Under the pieces are notes generated by a model. It saw only the letters and a list, made by a program, of their open reading frames with translations. It did not search any database and was not told the origin of the DNA. A DNA stretch of 32,778 bases from JAZQLP01 sp045629205. Its GTDB lineage: Bacteria; Bacillota; Clostridia; Oscillospirales; UBA644. Positions 1-8,176 of the stretch are shown piece after piece. Every line of letters starts with the position of its first letter. Positions within the stretch are counted from its first letter, which is position 1. Made by a program: the position numbers and the translations under genes. Location: NCBI GenBank assembly GCA_045629205.1, contig JAZQQT010000065.1, positions 1-32,778 on the forward strand. The letters run 5' to 3'.

Positions 1-72
1 GTCAATACCCTATTTGGATTCAATCGTCGGCGCCTTTTTTGTGCTCGAATTTGCTTTGTACGGTTTCTCTAT

Positions 73-109
73 GTCCTTTTTCAGGCCTTATGCTTGAGAA
101 AGGACTTTT
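73..109 (+). terminator. Rho-independent terminator-like hairpin
   Basis: The arms 73-86 and 92-105 pair over 14 positions (two G-U wobbles) around the 5-base loop CTTAT, followed by TTTTATGTTTTAT. The T-rich side lies to the right, so it would stop a plus-strand transcript entering from outside the window. Confidence 0.6.
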
Positions 110-121
110 ATGTTTTATAAG
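94..121 (+). promoter_or_regulatory. Candidate promoter for the small ORF at 213
   Basis: TTGAGA (94-99) and TATAAG (116-121) are separated by 16 bases, a fair sigma-A match. The -35 lies in the 3' arm of the terminator hairpin. Transcription would start near 128, so the RNA would open with the inverted repeat at 147-208. This is inferred from spacing and hexamers only. Confidence 0.3.
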
Positions 122-146
122 TGGCTTTGCTACATAGCTGAATATC

Positions 147-208
147 CGTAATCTCCGAATTTTGATTTCAAAAACAAAAACCAAAATTCAAAAAACAAGG
201 AGATTACG
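147..208 (+). promoter_or_regulatory. Inverted repeat masking a ribosome binding site
   Basis: Arm CGTAATCTCC (147-156) is exactly complementary to GGAGATTACG (199-208). Just inside it, GAATTTTG (157-164) is exactly complementary to CAAAATTC (182-189). The result is 18 pairs in two helices with a 9-base bulge on the 3' side (190-198) and a 17-base loop (165-181). The GGAG of the Shine-Dalgarno at 199-202 is fully paired, and the arm ends 5 bases before the ATG at 213. If transcribed, the fold would restrict ribosome access. Confidence 0.6.
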
Positions 209-212
209 AATA

Positions 213-365
213 ATGAAAAAATATTTTATTTGGGCAGATAAAAACTGCAATGGCGAGAATGTTGAGTGGATCGAACTTTCCGGTTCGGCGTTTTATGATT
301 TTGTTAATGGTCCCGAAAGCGAGGGAAGGTTCATTGTTCACTATAAAGATATTTACAATAGATAA
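213..365 (+). CDS. Hypothetical 50-residue protein behind a masked RBS
   Basis: The frame is open further upstream to an ATG at 162, but the start at 213 is preferred because AAGGAGA lies 9-15 bases before it. The predicted product begins MKKYFIWADKNCNGENVEW and is a soluble, mildly acidic, aromatic-rich chain with no signal peptide, membrane segment or repeat. I do not recognise a family. Its Shine-Dalgarno is enclosed in the 147-208 inverted repeat, so expression would need opening of that structure or a transcript starting inside it. No terminator follows closely; the next hairpin (497-526) belongs to convergent uvrA but is symmetric enough to serve both strands. The strong RBS favours a real gene, while the short length and lack of homology argue for caution. 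Confidence 0.5.
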   Translation: MKKYFIWADKNCNGENVEWIELSGSAFYDFVNGPESEGRFIVHYKDIYNR

Positions 366-496
366 CAAAAAAGAAAAAACGCTTTCAATAGCCGGAATTA
401 TAGTTAAACTTGCAGTATAGTATTTAATGCACAATAATTAATCGGTAATGCTTATGCAGATTTCGGAATAATACCGCAAACAATTTTTACATACAC
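366..496. other. AT-rich intergenic spacer, nothing recognised
   Basis: Between the small ORF and the uvrA terminator I see no open frame with a ribosome binding site, no tRNA-like fold and no good promoter on either strand. Confidence 0.4.
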
Positions 497-526
497 AAAC
501 AGCCGAAGCTTTTGCTTCGGCTGTTT
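497..526 (-). terminator. Terminator of the radC-like/uvrB/uvrA operon
   Basis: A perfect 13-bp stem (497-509 with 514-526) has a 4-base TTTT loop. The stem ends in AAA/TTT, giving a short T run on the minus strand. It lies 36 bases beyond the uvrA stop. Its symmetry means it may also end transcription of the plus-strand small ORF. Confidence 0.75.
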
Positions 527-561
527 GCTGCAAAGATTCTTTTATAACCAATCATATCATT

Positions 562-3348
562 TTATTCAAGTCTCTTATGACCGGCAAATATGTTTTTAAG
601 ATACTGACCGGTATAAGACTTTTCACAGGACATAACGTCTTCGGGCGTGCCTGCAACAAGAACAGTTCCGCCGGCATCTCCGCCTTCGGGACCAAGATCG
701 ATAATATAATCCGAGCACTTTATAACATCAAGATTATGTTCAATCACTATTACCGTATTTCCGGCATTGACAAGGCGATCAAGAATTTTGATCAGTTTAT
801 TGACATCGTCGGCATGAAGACCTGTAGTGGGTTCATCGAGTATATAACACGTCTTACCTGTTGCCGGTTTTGAAAGTTCGGTCGCCAACTTGACACGCTG
901 CGCCTCACCGCCCGAAAGAGTAAGCGATGACTGCCCTATTTTTATATAGCCCAATCCGACATCATACAATGTTTTCATCTTTTTTGATATCGACGGAATC
1001 GCCTCGAAGAATTTTACGGCTTCCTCGACCGTAAGTTCGAGAACATCGGCAATATTCTTGTCTTTATATTTTATTTCGAGAGTTTCACGGTTATATCTTT
1101 TTCCGCCGCAAACGTCACACGGAATATAAATATCCGGCAGAAAATGCATTTCGATTTTTACCATTCCGTCGCCGCCGCAGGCTTCGCACCGACCGCCCTG
1201 AACGTTAAATGAAAATCTTCCGCTCGTATATCCACGCGCTTTTGCCTCGGGAAGCTTTGAATACAAATCGCGGATCTCATCGAAAACTTTTGTATAAGTT
1301 GCGGGATTTGACCTCGGAGTTCTTCCTATCGGACTCTGATCGATATTTACAACCTTATTTATCGATTCCCAACCGACGACATCGTCAGCCTTGCCCGGAT
1401 TGCATTTCACGCGGTTGACTTTAGAGGCAAGGAACTTATAAAGAATCTCATTTACAAGACTTGATTTACCCGAACCGGAAACGCCGGTGACACAGGTAAA
1501 GACACCTATCGGGAAATCGACGTCGATATTTTTAAGATTGTTTTCACGGGCATTTTTTACGGTGATAAATCCCCTGTCGGTTTTGCGTATTTTGGCCGGA
1601 ATCTCGATTTTTTTACGTCCGGACAGATAGTCACCGGTAACGGATGCAAGACAGTTCTTGATATCTTCCGGAGTTCCGGTCGCAACGACTTCGCCGCCGT
1701 GAACACCTGCCCCGGGACCGATTTCGACAATATAATCCGCAGAAAGAATCGTTTCTTCATCATGCTCGACAACAATCAGCGTATTACCTATATCACGAAG
1801 ATTTGTAAGGGCTTTGATAAGTTTTGAATTATCACGCTGATGAAGCCCGATACTCGGTTCGTCAAGGATATAAAGAACACCGACAAGAGATGCACCTATC
1901 TGTGTTGCAAGACGGATTCGCTGTCCTTCGCCGCCGGACAATGTTGCGGAAGGTCTGGACAACGTAAGATAGTCCAGACCGACATTGCTCAAAAAATTCA
2001 GTCTGCTTTTTATCTGATTCAGAATCTGTCCGGCGATAATGGATTCGTTGCCGAAGAGCTCAAGATTATCGCAAAATTCGTATATTTTATTTATAGGCAT
2101 ATCGCAGACTTCGTTTATGGACTTACCGTTGACGGTAACAGCTCTTGAAATCTCATTGAGTCTTGTTCCGCGGCAATCCTCACATATTTCGTTTTCCATC
2201 AATGACTCTATCTGCGATTTGACATATTCGCTTGTGGAAGACTGATATCGTCTCATCAATGTCGGAATAACGCCCTCGAAATATTCGTCGCCGTACATGA
2301 TTTCATTGAAAGCCTCCGGACACCATTCGGATGCGGGATCTGACATTTTGTGATTGTATTTTTTAAGTATCATCCCATAGGCTTTTGCAAGAGACGGATT
2401 TGAAGAAACAGTTCCGAATCCCGGAGCCTCTATACAGTCGCCTATTATACTCTTTGACTTATCCGTTATAATCGCATCGGGATTAATTTTATTGTTAAAC
2501 CCGAGTCCCGAACATGACTTGCAGGCGCCGAACGGATTATTGAAAGAAAACATCCTCGGCGTAAGCTCTTCAATCCCGATACCGTGTTCCGGACAGGAAT
2601 ATCTCTGCGAGAAAATCTGTTCTTCCTCCGTGTCATTCGTATAAATCAAGATAAGACCGTTTGAAAGTTTAGATGCAGTCTCGCAGGAATCTGTAAGACG
2701 TTTTCTGGCATCGGAGCGAACCGAAAGACGGTCCACGACAGCCTCTATATCGTGTTTTTTGTTCTTGTCAAGATGAATCGGTTCATCGAGATCATACATA
2801 ATCTTATCGACACGGACACGAACATAACCGCTTCTCTTCAGACTCTCGAAAATTTTGAGATATTCGCCTTTTCTTCCTCTTATAACAGGAGCAAGAACCT
2901 GTATTCTCGTATTTTCCGGATAAGCCAAAATTTTATCAATAATCTGGTCAATGGTCTGCTGTCTGATCTCAACTCCGCAAACGGGACAATGCGGAATACC
3001 GATACGAGCATAAAGCAAACGAAAATAATCATATATCTCGGTAATTGTGCCTACCGTGGAACGAGGATTCTTCGATGTCGTTTTCTGGTCGATTGAAATC
3101 GCAGGAGAAAGCCCTTCTATACTGTCTACATCGGGTTTTTCCATCTGACCCAAAAACTGACGGGCATACGATGAGAGGGATTCGACGTAGCGACGCTGAC
3201 CTTCCGCATAAATGGTATTAAATGCAAGAGAAGATTTGCCGCTTCCCGAAAGTCCCGTAAACACAATCAGTTTATCACGGGGAATTTCAAGGTTGATGTT
3301 CTTCAAGTTATTGACTCTTGCGCCCTTTATAACAATTTTATCTTTCAT
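562..3348 (-). CDS. uvrA: UvrABC excision nuclease subunit A
   Basis: UvrA is the dimeric ABC-type ATPase that finds bulky DNA lesions and loads UvrB in nucleotide excision repair. The 928-residue product is close to the family length of about 940. The first ATP site has Walker A GLSGSGKSS at residues 32-40 and signature LSGGEGQ near 470; the second has GVSGSGKSS near 620 and LSGGEAQ near 810. Zinc-module cysteine pairs are visible (CPVCG at 121-125, CKSC, CEDC, and CEAC/CDVC in the second half, the last flanking the region expected to carry the DNA-contacting hairpin). The ATG overlaps the uvrB stop by 4 bases (ATGA), indicating translational coupling; no strong separate RBS is seen. Being last in the operon, it is followed by the hairpin at 497-526. 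No truncation is evident. Confidence 0.98.
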   Translation of the reverse strand: MKDKIVIKGARVNNLKNINLEIPRDKLIVFTGLSGSGKSSLAFNTIYAEGQRRYVESLSSYARQFLGQMEKPDVDSIEGLSPAISIDQKTTSKNPRSTVGTITEIYDYFRLLYARIGIPHCPVCGVEIRQQTIDQIIDKILAYPENTRIQVLAPVIRGRKGEYLKIFESLKRSGYVRVRVDKIMYDLDEPIHLDKNKKHDIEAVVDRLSVRSDARKRLTDSCETASKLSNGLILIYTNDTEEEQIFSQRYSCPEHGIGIEELTPRMFSFNNPFGACKSCSGLGFNNKINPDAIITDKSKSIIGDCIEAPGFGTVSSNPSLAKAYGMILKKYNHKMSDPASEWCPEAFNEIMYGDEYFEGVIPTLMRRYQSSTSEYVKSQIESLMENEICEDCRGTRLNEISRAVTVNGKSINEVCDMPINKIYEFCDNLELFGNESIIAGQILNQIKSRLNFLSNVGLDYLTLSRPSATLSGGEGQRIRLATQIGASLVGVLYILDEPSIGLHQRDNSKLIKALTNLRDIGNTLIVVEHDEETILSADYIVEIGPGAGVHGGEVVATGTPEDIKNCLASVTGDYLSGRKKIEIPAKIRKTDRGFITVKNARENNLKNIDVDFPIGVFTCVTGVSGSGKSSLVNEILYKFLASKVNRVKCNPGKADDVVGWESINKVVNIDQSPIGRTPRSNPATYTKVFDEIRDLYSKLPEAKARGYTSGRFSFNVQGGRCEACGGDGMVKIEMHFLPDIYIPCDVCGGKRYNRETLEIKYKDKNIADVLELTVEEAVKFFEAIPSISKKMKTLYDVGLGYIKIGQSSLTLSGGEAQRVKLATELSKPATGKTCYILDEPTTGLHADDVNKLIKILDRLVNAGNTVIVIEHNLDVIKCSDYIIDLGPEGGDAGGTVLVAGTPEDVMSCEKSYTGQYLKNIFAGHKRLE

Positions 3349-5321
3349 CTTTTATTACCATGTGCTTTTATTTCTTTAATTTTGTCACGAAGTTTTGCGG
3401 CTTTCTCAAATTCGAGTTTTTTAGCAGCCTCAAGCATTTCTTCCGATAATTTTTTAAGCAGTCTGTTTTCTTCTTCTACGCTCATCTTCTTCATTTTCGA
3501 TACTTTTTCGGTATCATCATCAAGAGGAGCATCGGCAAAGGTATCATTGACCGATTTTTTGATTGACTGAGGGATAATCCCGTGTTCCTGGTTGTATTCT
3601 TCCTGAATTTTGCGACGGCGTTCTGTTTCGGTTATTGCCTTTTCCATTGCTGGCGTAACACTGTCGGCATACATAATTACTCTGCCGTTTACATTACGCG
3701 CAGCACGGCCGATTATCTGAATAAGCGATGTTTCGTTTCTCAAAAAACCCTCTTTGTCCGCATCGAGAATCGCTATCAATGAAACTTCAGGAAGGTCAAG
3801 GCCCTCACGAAGAAGATTGATTCCGACAAGAACGTCAAATTCGCCGCTTCGCAAATCCTGCAGAAGTTTTACACGGTCAAAAGTGTCGACCTCGTGATGA
3901 ATATACTGAACGCGGAGTTCAAGCGAAGAAAGATACTCAGAAATGGATTCTGCCAGCTTTTTCGTAATAGTAAGAACGAGAACACGTTCATTTTTTTCGG
4001 TGCATTTATATATTTCGGAAACAAGATCGTCTATCTGATGTTCTGTCGGTTTGACGTCGATAATAGGGTCAAGTAATCCCGTAGGCCGAATAATCTGTTC
4101 TACTGTTTGCGAGGAACGGCTTCTTTCGTATTCTGCCGGTGTGGCAGATACATAAATAACCTGATTGAGTTTTCCGTTGAACTCATCGAAATTCAACGGT
4201 CTGTTATCATATGCCGAAGGCAAGCGGAATCCGTAATCTATAAGATTGGTTTTTCTTGCCCTGTCTCCTCCGCTCATGCCCCTGACCTGCGGAACGGTTA
4301 CGTGGCTTTCATCTATAAACATAATGAAATCTTTCGGCAGATAATCCAGAAGAGTATAAGGAACAGAACCCGGTTCACGGCCGGCAAGAATACGCGAATA
4401 GTTCTCCACTCCGCGACAAAAACCGAGTTGAGTGAGACATTCCATGTCATACATGGTGCGCTCACGTATCCGCTGAGCTTCGACAAGTTTATTCTGAGCG
4501 GTAAACCACGCGGAACGTTCTTCCATTTCTTCCATAATTTCGGCAACGGCATTTTTTATACTGTCCTGATCTGCGACATAGTGGGTGGCAGGAAAAAGAG
4601 CGTAATAATCTACTCTTCGCTGTATTTCGCCCGTAACATAGTCAATAAGGGATATTCTGTCTATTTCATCATCAAAAAATTCTATACGCAAAACAGTATT
4701 CTGAGATGAAGACGGAATAATTTCGATAACATCACCTTTAACTCTGAATGTTCCTCTGGATATATCGAAATCGTTGCGCGTATAACGTATATCAATCAGT
4801 TTACGGATAAACACATCACGGTCGATACGCTGACCGACTCTGATTGAGACAAGCATATTCCCGTATGTTTCCGGATTACCGAGATTATATATACATGAGA
4901 CACTTGATACAATTATAACATCTTTTCGTTCAAACAGCGCAGAGGTTGCAGAATGACGCAGACGGTCTATTTCGTCGTTGATCGAAGCGTCTTTTTCGAT
5001 ATAGATATCTCTGCCCGGCAAATATGCCTCCGGCTGATAATAATCATAATACGATACGAAATATTCCACGGCATTTTCGGGAAAAAATTCTCTGAACTCT
5101 CCGCAAAGCTGAGCGGCAAGCGTTTTATTATGCGCGAGAACAATCGTCGGACGGTTTACGTTTGCGATAACGTTTGCCATAGTAAAAGTTTTACCGGACC
5201 CCGTCACACCGAGAAGAACCTGTTCCTTCATCCCGTTTACTATTCCGTTTGAAAGCTTTTCTATAGCATCAGGCTGGTCCCCTGTGGGACGGAACCTTGA
5301 AACAAGCTTGAAAGAATCCAT
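3345..5321 (-). CDS. uvrB: UvrABC excision nuclease subunit B
   Basis: UvrB is the helicase-like damage-verification subunit that receives DNA from UvrA and recruits UvrC. The 658-residue product has Walker A GVTGSGKT at residues 38-45. The tyrosine-rich beta-hairpin that inserts between DNA strands lies at about 90-115 (SYYDYYQPEAYLPG). The helicase motif DESH is near 337, later helicase motifs include GINLLREGLDLPEV and QIIGRAAR, and a C-terminal UVR motif for UvrC contact spans about 620-655. The start overlaps the stop of the JAB-domain gene by one base (TGATG) and is preceded by AAAGGGGG. It is cotranscribed with uvrA downstream. No uvrC lies in the window. No LexA box matching the CGAAC-N4-GTTCG consensus was found upstream. 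Confidence 0.98.
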   Translation of the reverse strand: MDSFKLVSRFRPTGDQPDAIEKLSNGIVNGMKEQVLLGVTGSGKTFTMANVIANVNRPTIVLAHNKTLAAQLCGEFREFFPENAVEYFVSYYDYYQPEAYLPGRDIYIEKDASINDEIDRLRHSATSALFERKDVIIVSSVSCIYNLGNPETYGNMLVSIRVGQRIDRDVFIRKLIDIRYTRNDFDISRGTFRVKGDVIEIIPSSSQNTVLRIEFFDDEIDRISLIDYVTGEIQRRVDYYALFPATHYVADQDSIKNAVAEIMEEMEERSAWFTAQNKLVEAQRIRERTMYDMECLTQLGFCRGVENYSRILAGREPGSVPYTLLDYLPKDFIMFIDESHVTVPQVRGMSGGDRARKTNLIDYGFRLPSAYDNRPLNFDEFNGKLNQVIYVSATPAEYERSRSSQTVEQIIRPTGLLDPIIDVKPTEHQIDDLVSEIYKCTEKNERVLVLTITKKLAESISEYLSSLELRVQYIHHEVDTFDRVKLLQDLRSGEFDVLVGINLLREGLDLPEVSLIAILDADKEGFLRNETSLIQIIGRAARNVNGRVIMYADSVTPAMEKAITETERRRKIQEEYNQEHGIIPQSIKKSVNDTFADAPLDDDTEKVSKMKKMSVEEENRLLKKLSEEMLEAAKKLEFEKAAKLRDKIKEIKAHGNKR

Positions 5322-5785
5322 CAGTCATCCCCCTTTCGTATCAATCCGCTTTCACGATAAGAAATAAAATCAATACCTTCAAAAATAATATTATCGTAAA
5401 GAAAAATTTTGTTAAAAGAAAAATATTTCAGCAATTCATCAAAAGCAAATTTATCCTGTTCCGAAGGCAATGCGACACCGGACGGATGATTATGGGCAAT
5501 AATCAACGAATCCGCGCATGCAATACGATAACCGGCGGTTATTTCACGGATTGAAGCTGATACATCCCGAGAATTTCCCGACACTGTTTTTTCAGACACA
5601 AGATAATTGTTTTTGAAGAAAAGCAAAACAATTATTTCATGATCAAGTTTACCGTATTTTGAAACAAGGTATTCTCCTGCTTCGGCTGAAGAAAGAAAAA
5701 CTTTCCCGTCAGGCTGAATACCTGCGGGCAATAATCTTTTTTTCAGTTCAGATGAATTTTTTATTTTACTTCTGAGTTTTCCCAT
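5321..5785 (-). CDS. RadC-like JAB/MPN domain protein, short form
   Basis: The 154-residue product carries the JAMM metal-site pattern HxH-x7-SxxD as H98, H100, S108 and D111 within HNHPSG. This is the RadC/YeeS signature. Full-length RadC is about 225 residues with an N-terminal helix-hairpin-helix; here there are too few residues before the MPN fold and no such element is apparent. The conserved early glutamate may be E50. The gene is first in the operon, behind its own promoter, and its stop overlaps the uvrB start. RadC's older link to DNA repair was withdrawn in E. coli and its biochemical activity is uncertain, so the pairing with uvrBA is suggestive only. By family analogy it could be a metal-dependent hydrolase or a DNA-associated protein. 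Confidence 0.85.
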   Translation of the reverse strand: MGKLRSKIKNSSELKKRLLPAGIQPDGKVFLSSAEAGEYLVSKYGKLDHEIIVLLFFKNNYLVSEKTVSGNSRDVSASIREITAGYRIACADSLIIAHNHPSGVALPSEQDKFAFDELLKYFSFNKIFLYDNIIFEGIDFISYRESGLIRKGDD

Positions 5786-5812
5786 TATCTTTTTCCGGAA
5801 TATTATTATTTC

Positions 5813-5842
5813 ATTATATCATTTTGATGAACGGAATGTCAA
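5813..5842 (-). promoter_or_regulatory. Promoter of the radC-like/uvrB/uvrA operon
   Basis: Read on the minus strand, TTGACA (5842-5837) and TATAAT (5818-5813) are separated by 18 bases, and the -10 is preceded by TG one base away (extended -10). Both hexamers are perfect. It sits 28 bases before the first ATG of the operon. Confidence 0.8.
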
Positions 5843-5891
5843 TATGTTATTCGGAATCCGCATATGTAATTATAAAAAATATAAAAACATA

Positions 5892-5920
5892 TTGACAGAC
5901 AGATTATTATTTGATAGAAT
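5892..5920 (+). promoter_or_regulatory. Promoter of the Gfo/Idh/MocA gene
   Basis: TTGACA (5892-5897) and TAGAAT (5915-5920) have an ideal 17-base spacer. Transcription would start near 5927, giving a leader of about 35 bases with GGAGG at 5947-5951. It is divergent from the repair-operon promoter. Confidence 0.8.
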
Positions 5921-5960
5921 AAATCAACACTTGAATATTTTATTTTGGAGGTAATGATCA

Positions 5961-7049
5961 GTGTTGAAGAAATTTAAAGTCGGTATCGTCGGATGCGGCG
6001 GTATTGCAAACGGCAAACATCTTCCCAACCTTGCTAAAATTCCAGAAGTCGAACTCGTTGCTTTCTGCGATTTAATCATTGAAAGAGCAGAAGAAGCAAA
6101 AGCAAAATACGGAACACCCGATGCGAAAGTTTACGTTGACTACAAAGAACTTCTTGCAGACAAATCCATTGATGTAGTTCATGTATGTACTCCCAACAGA
6201 GAACATGCGCCCGTTTCCATCGCAGCTCTCGAAGCAGGCAAACACGTTATGTGCGAAAAGCCTATGGCTAAAACCGCAGCTGATGCTAAAGCAATGCTTG
6301 AAGCAGCAAAGAAATCCGGCAAAAAACTTACTATCGGATATCAGAACAGACAGTCAACCGAAATGCGTTACGTCAAGAGAATGTGCGACGAAGGCAAACT
6401 CGGTGAAATCTATTATGCAAAAGCAAACGCTCTCCGTAGACGTGCCGTTCCTACATGGGGTGTTTTCATGAACGAAGAAGAACAGGGCGGCGGTCCCCTT
6501 ATCGATATCGGAACACATGCTCTTGACCTCTGCTTATATATGATGAACAACTATGAAGTTGAAAGCGTTATGGGTAACTGCCATTACAAACTCGGCAAAA
6601 TCCCCAATTCCGCTAACGAATGGGGTCCTTGGGATCCTGAAAAATACACCGTTGAAGACTCTGCTTTCGCCCTTGTTAAAATGAAGAACGGTGCTACAAT
6701 CCAGATCGAATCCAGCTGGGCTATCAACCTTCGTCACTGCTCCGAAGCTAACTGCACACTCGCAGGAACCAAAGGCGGTATCGACTTCCAGAACGGTTTG
6801 CATTTCAACGGCGAAATGTACTCCAGTCTCTTTGATCAGGCTATCACCTGCAGCTCTTCCGGCAGCGTAGCATTCTATCAGGGAATCGACAGCGACGATG
6901 CAAGTTATGTTGAACAGAGACAGTGGTATAATGCTTTGATCAACGGAACAGATCCCTGCGTTCTTCCTGAACAGGCATACACCGTAAGCCGTATTCTCGA
7001 AGCTGTTTACGAATCCTACAGAACAGGCAAAGCAGTTTATTTCGACTGA
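5961..7049 (+). CDS. Gfo/Idh/MocA-family NAD(P)-dependent oxidoreductase
   Basis: The 362-residue product belongs to the sugar/inositol dehydrogenase superfamily. A Rossmann motif GCGGIA (residues 11-16) binds the dinucleotide, and the superfamily signature EKP is at 99-101, with K100 the usual catalytic lysine. The C-terminal substrate domain contains GGGPLIDIGTHALDL with D182 and H186 in active-site positions. The substrate cannot be read from sequence; a sugar, cyclitol or their derivatives are typical. The start is GTG: GGAGG lies 9 bases upstream, whereas the nearby ATG at 5954 is out of frame and closes quickly. It stands alone between its own promoter and a strong hairpin terminator. 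Codons are visibly more selective than in the neighbours (many GCT, GTT, CTC and AAC), suggesting high expression. Confidence 0.93.
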   Translation: MLKKFKVGIVGCGGIANGKHLPNLAKIPEVELVAFCDLIIERAEEAKAKYGTPDAKVYVDYKELLADKSIDVVHVCTPNREHAPVSIAALEAGKHVMCEKPMAKTAADAKAMLEAAKKSGKKLTIGYQNRQSTEMRYVKRMCDEGKLGEIYYAKANALRRRAVPTWGVFMNEEEQGGGPLIDIGTHALDLCLYMMNNYEVESVMGNCHYKLGKIPNSANEWGPWDPEKYTVEDSAFALVKMKNGATIQIESSWAINLRHCSEANCTLAGTKGGIDFQNGLHFNGEMYSSLFDQAITCSSSGSVAFYQGIDSDDASYVEQRQWYNALINGTDPCVLPEQAYTVSRILEAVYESYRTGKAVYFD

Positions 7050-7064
7050 TTCAAATTTTCATTC

Positions 7065-7097
7065 AGTGGGAGTGATGCAATTCACTCCCACTATGTT
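7065..7097 (+). terminator. Terminator of the Gfo/Idh/MocA gene
   Basis: A perfect 11-bp stem (7065-7075 with 7082-7092) with a 6-base loop is followed by ATGTTTT. The T tract is short, so some readthrough into the amidase gene is possible; no clear promoter for that gene is visible. Confidence 0.7.
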
Positions 7098-7132
7098 TTA
7101 ACTTAACCTATCAGGAAGTTTCCGAGGACAAT

Positions 7133-8170
7133 ATGAATTATTCGAACGATAGAAATACAAAAAGAAAGATTCTAATAATATACATCGAAATACTTATCAT
7201 AGCTCTTATTTTAGCTTCTGTTGCAACGATTGTCGTAATATGCACAAATGCTTTTTCCAAGGACGTTCCGATCACAGTTGACATAAACAATACAGAGCAA
7301 ACGATCAAACCGACAGAAACAAGAAAAATCGCAGAAGACGGCAGGAGTATCACAGAAATTCCGACCGCGGTGAAATCTGATCTTTCCGAACCCATTTCGC
7401 TGAATAAATATGTTATCCCGATGCCGAAGGCCTACGTTGCATACGACGACGTATATACATCTTTTATCGAGGACACTCCGGATTACAAAAACAATGCGGA
7501 GAAGATTATCGTACTTGATCCGGGTCATCAGTATACAGAAGACTCAACGAAATATGATATCTGGATCTCCCCCTATATGAATCCGTCAAATCAATCTTCG
7601 GTAATAAAAAATCATCTTCCCAATACCGGAGCAAAAGGGGTTGCTTCAAACAAATCCGAATATGAAATAAATCTATCGATTGCTCGAAAACTGAAAACAG
7701 AACTGGAAGCACGCGGATACACCGTTTATCTTACAAGAGACGGCAACAACACACTGCTGCATGACGCACAGCGCGCTGCCGTTGCAAACAAATACGATAC
7801 CGACCTGATGATTTCGATTCATTGCAATTATGACGCGGACAGTGCGGTTAAATCCGGAACTTATTCGATTGTTCCGAAAGTCTGGGACGGATATCCCGAT
7901 AAAAATCTTGCATATCTTTCATACAAAGCCGCGGCAATCATTACCGCATCCTATTCTGATATTTCGGGAATGACAAATCTCGGAATTTGCGAAACGGAGA
8001 ATGCTCCTCTGTTTTCCTTCTGTAAAGTTCCGTCTTTTATAATTGAACTCGGTTATCTTTCAAATTCTGCTGACGATAAAAACATAAACAATACGGAATT
8101 TCAGTCATCAATGATCATCGGAATATGCGACGGAATAGACAAATATTTCGGGTTACTTACAAATCAATAA
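7133..8170 (+). CDS. Membrane-anchored N-acetylmuramoyl-L-alanine amidase (Amidase_3)
   Basis: The 345-residue product should cleave the bond between N-acetylmuramic acid and the peptide stem in peptidoglycan. A short basic N-terminus is followed by a hydrophobic segment (residues 13-37), a signal anchor without an evident cleavage site. A Thr/Glu-rich linker leads to the zinc amidase domain from about 125. Zinc ligands H132 (LDPGH), E178 and H230 (SIHCN) and the catalytic glutamate E305 (IELGYLSN) are all present, so the enzyme looks active. No SPOR, SH3 or LysM targeting domain is attached. GAGGA lies upstream of the ATG. A hairpin terminator follows. Roles in cell separation or sporulation are both possible. 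Confidence 0.93.
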   Translation: MNYSNDRNTKRKILIIYIEILIIALILASVATIVVICTNAFSKDVPITVDINNTEQTIKPTETRKIAEDGRSITEIPTAVKSDLSEPISLNKYVIPMPKAYVAYDDVYTSFIEDTPDYKNNAEKIIVLDPGHQYTEDSTKYDIWISPYMNPSNQSSVIKNHLPNTGAKGVASNKSEYEINLSIARKLKTELEARGYTVYLTRDGNNTLLHDAQRAAVANKYDTDLMISIHCNYDADSAVKSGTYSIVPKVWDGYPDKNLAYLSYKAAAIITASYSDISGMTNLGICETENAPLFSFCKVPSFIIELGYLSNSADDKNINNTEFQSSMIIGICDGIDKYFGLLTNQ

Positions 8171-8176
8171 AACATC

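Larger units (their letters stand above)
1..146. other. Left-edge region without a supported gene
   Basis: No protein family is recognisable here. All three plus frames are open from the window edge (first stops at 92-94, 118-120 and 135-137), and a minus frame runs leftwards to a TGA at 20-22 without an ATG. Short open frames of this kind are expected by chance, so none is called. The stretch contains a terminator-like hairpin and a possible promoter, listed separately. It could be the 3' flank of a gene lying outside the window. Confidence 0.4.

Noticed and set aside
4107..4709. 200-codon plus-strand open frame inside uvrB
   Set aside because: Antisense to a well-conserved uvrB region; it has no RBS, and its composition is that of a shadow frame.
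5826..5842. Possible LexA/SOS box near the uvr operon promoter (GAAC...TGTC)
   Set aside because: GAACGGAATGTC does not match the symmetric GAAC-N4-GTTC core; resemblance only.
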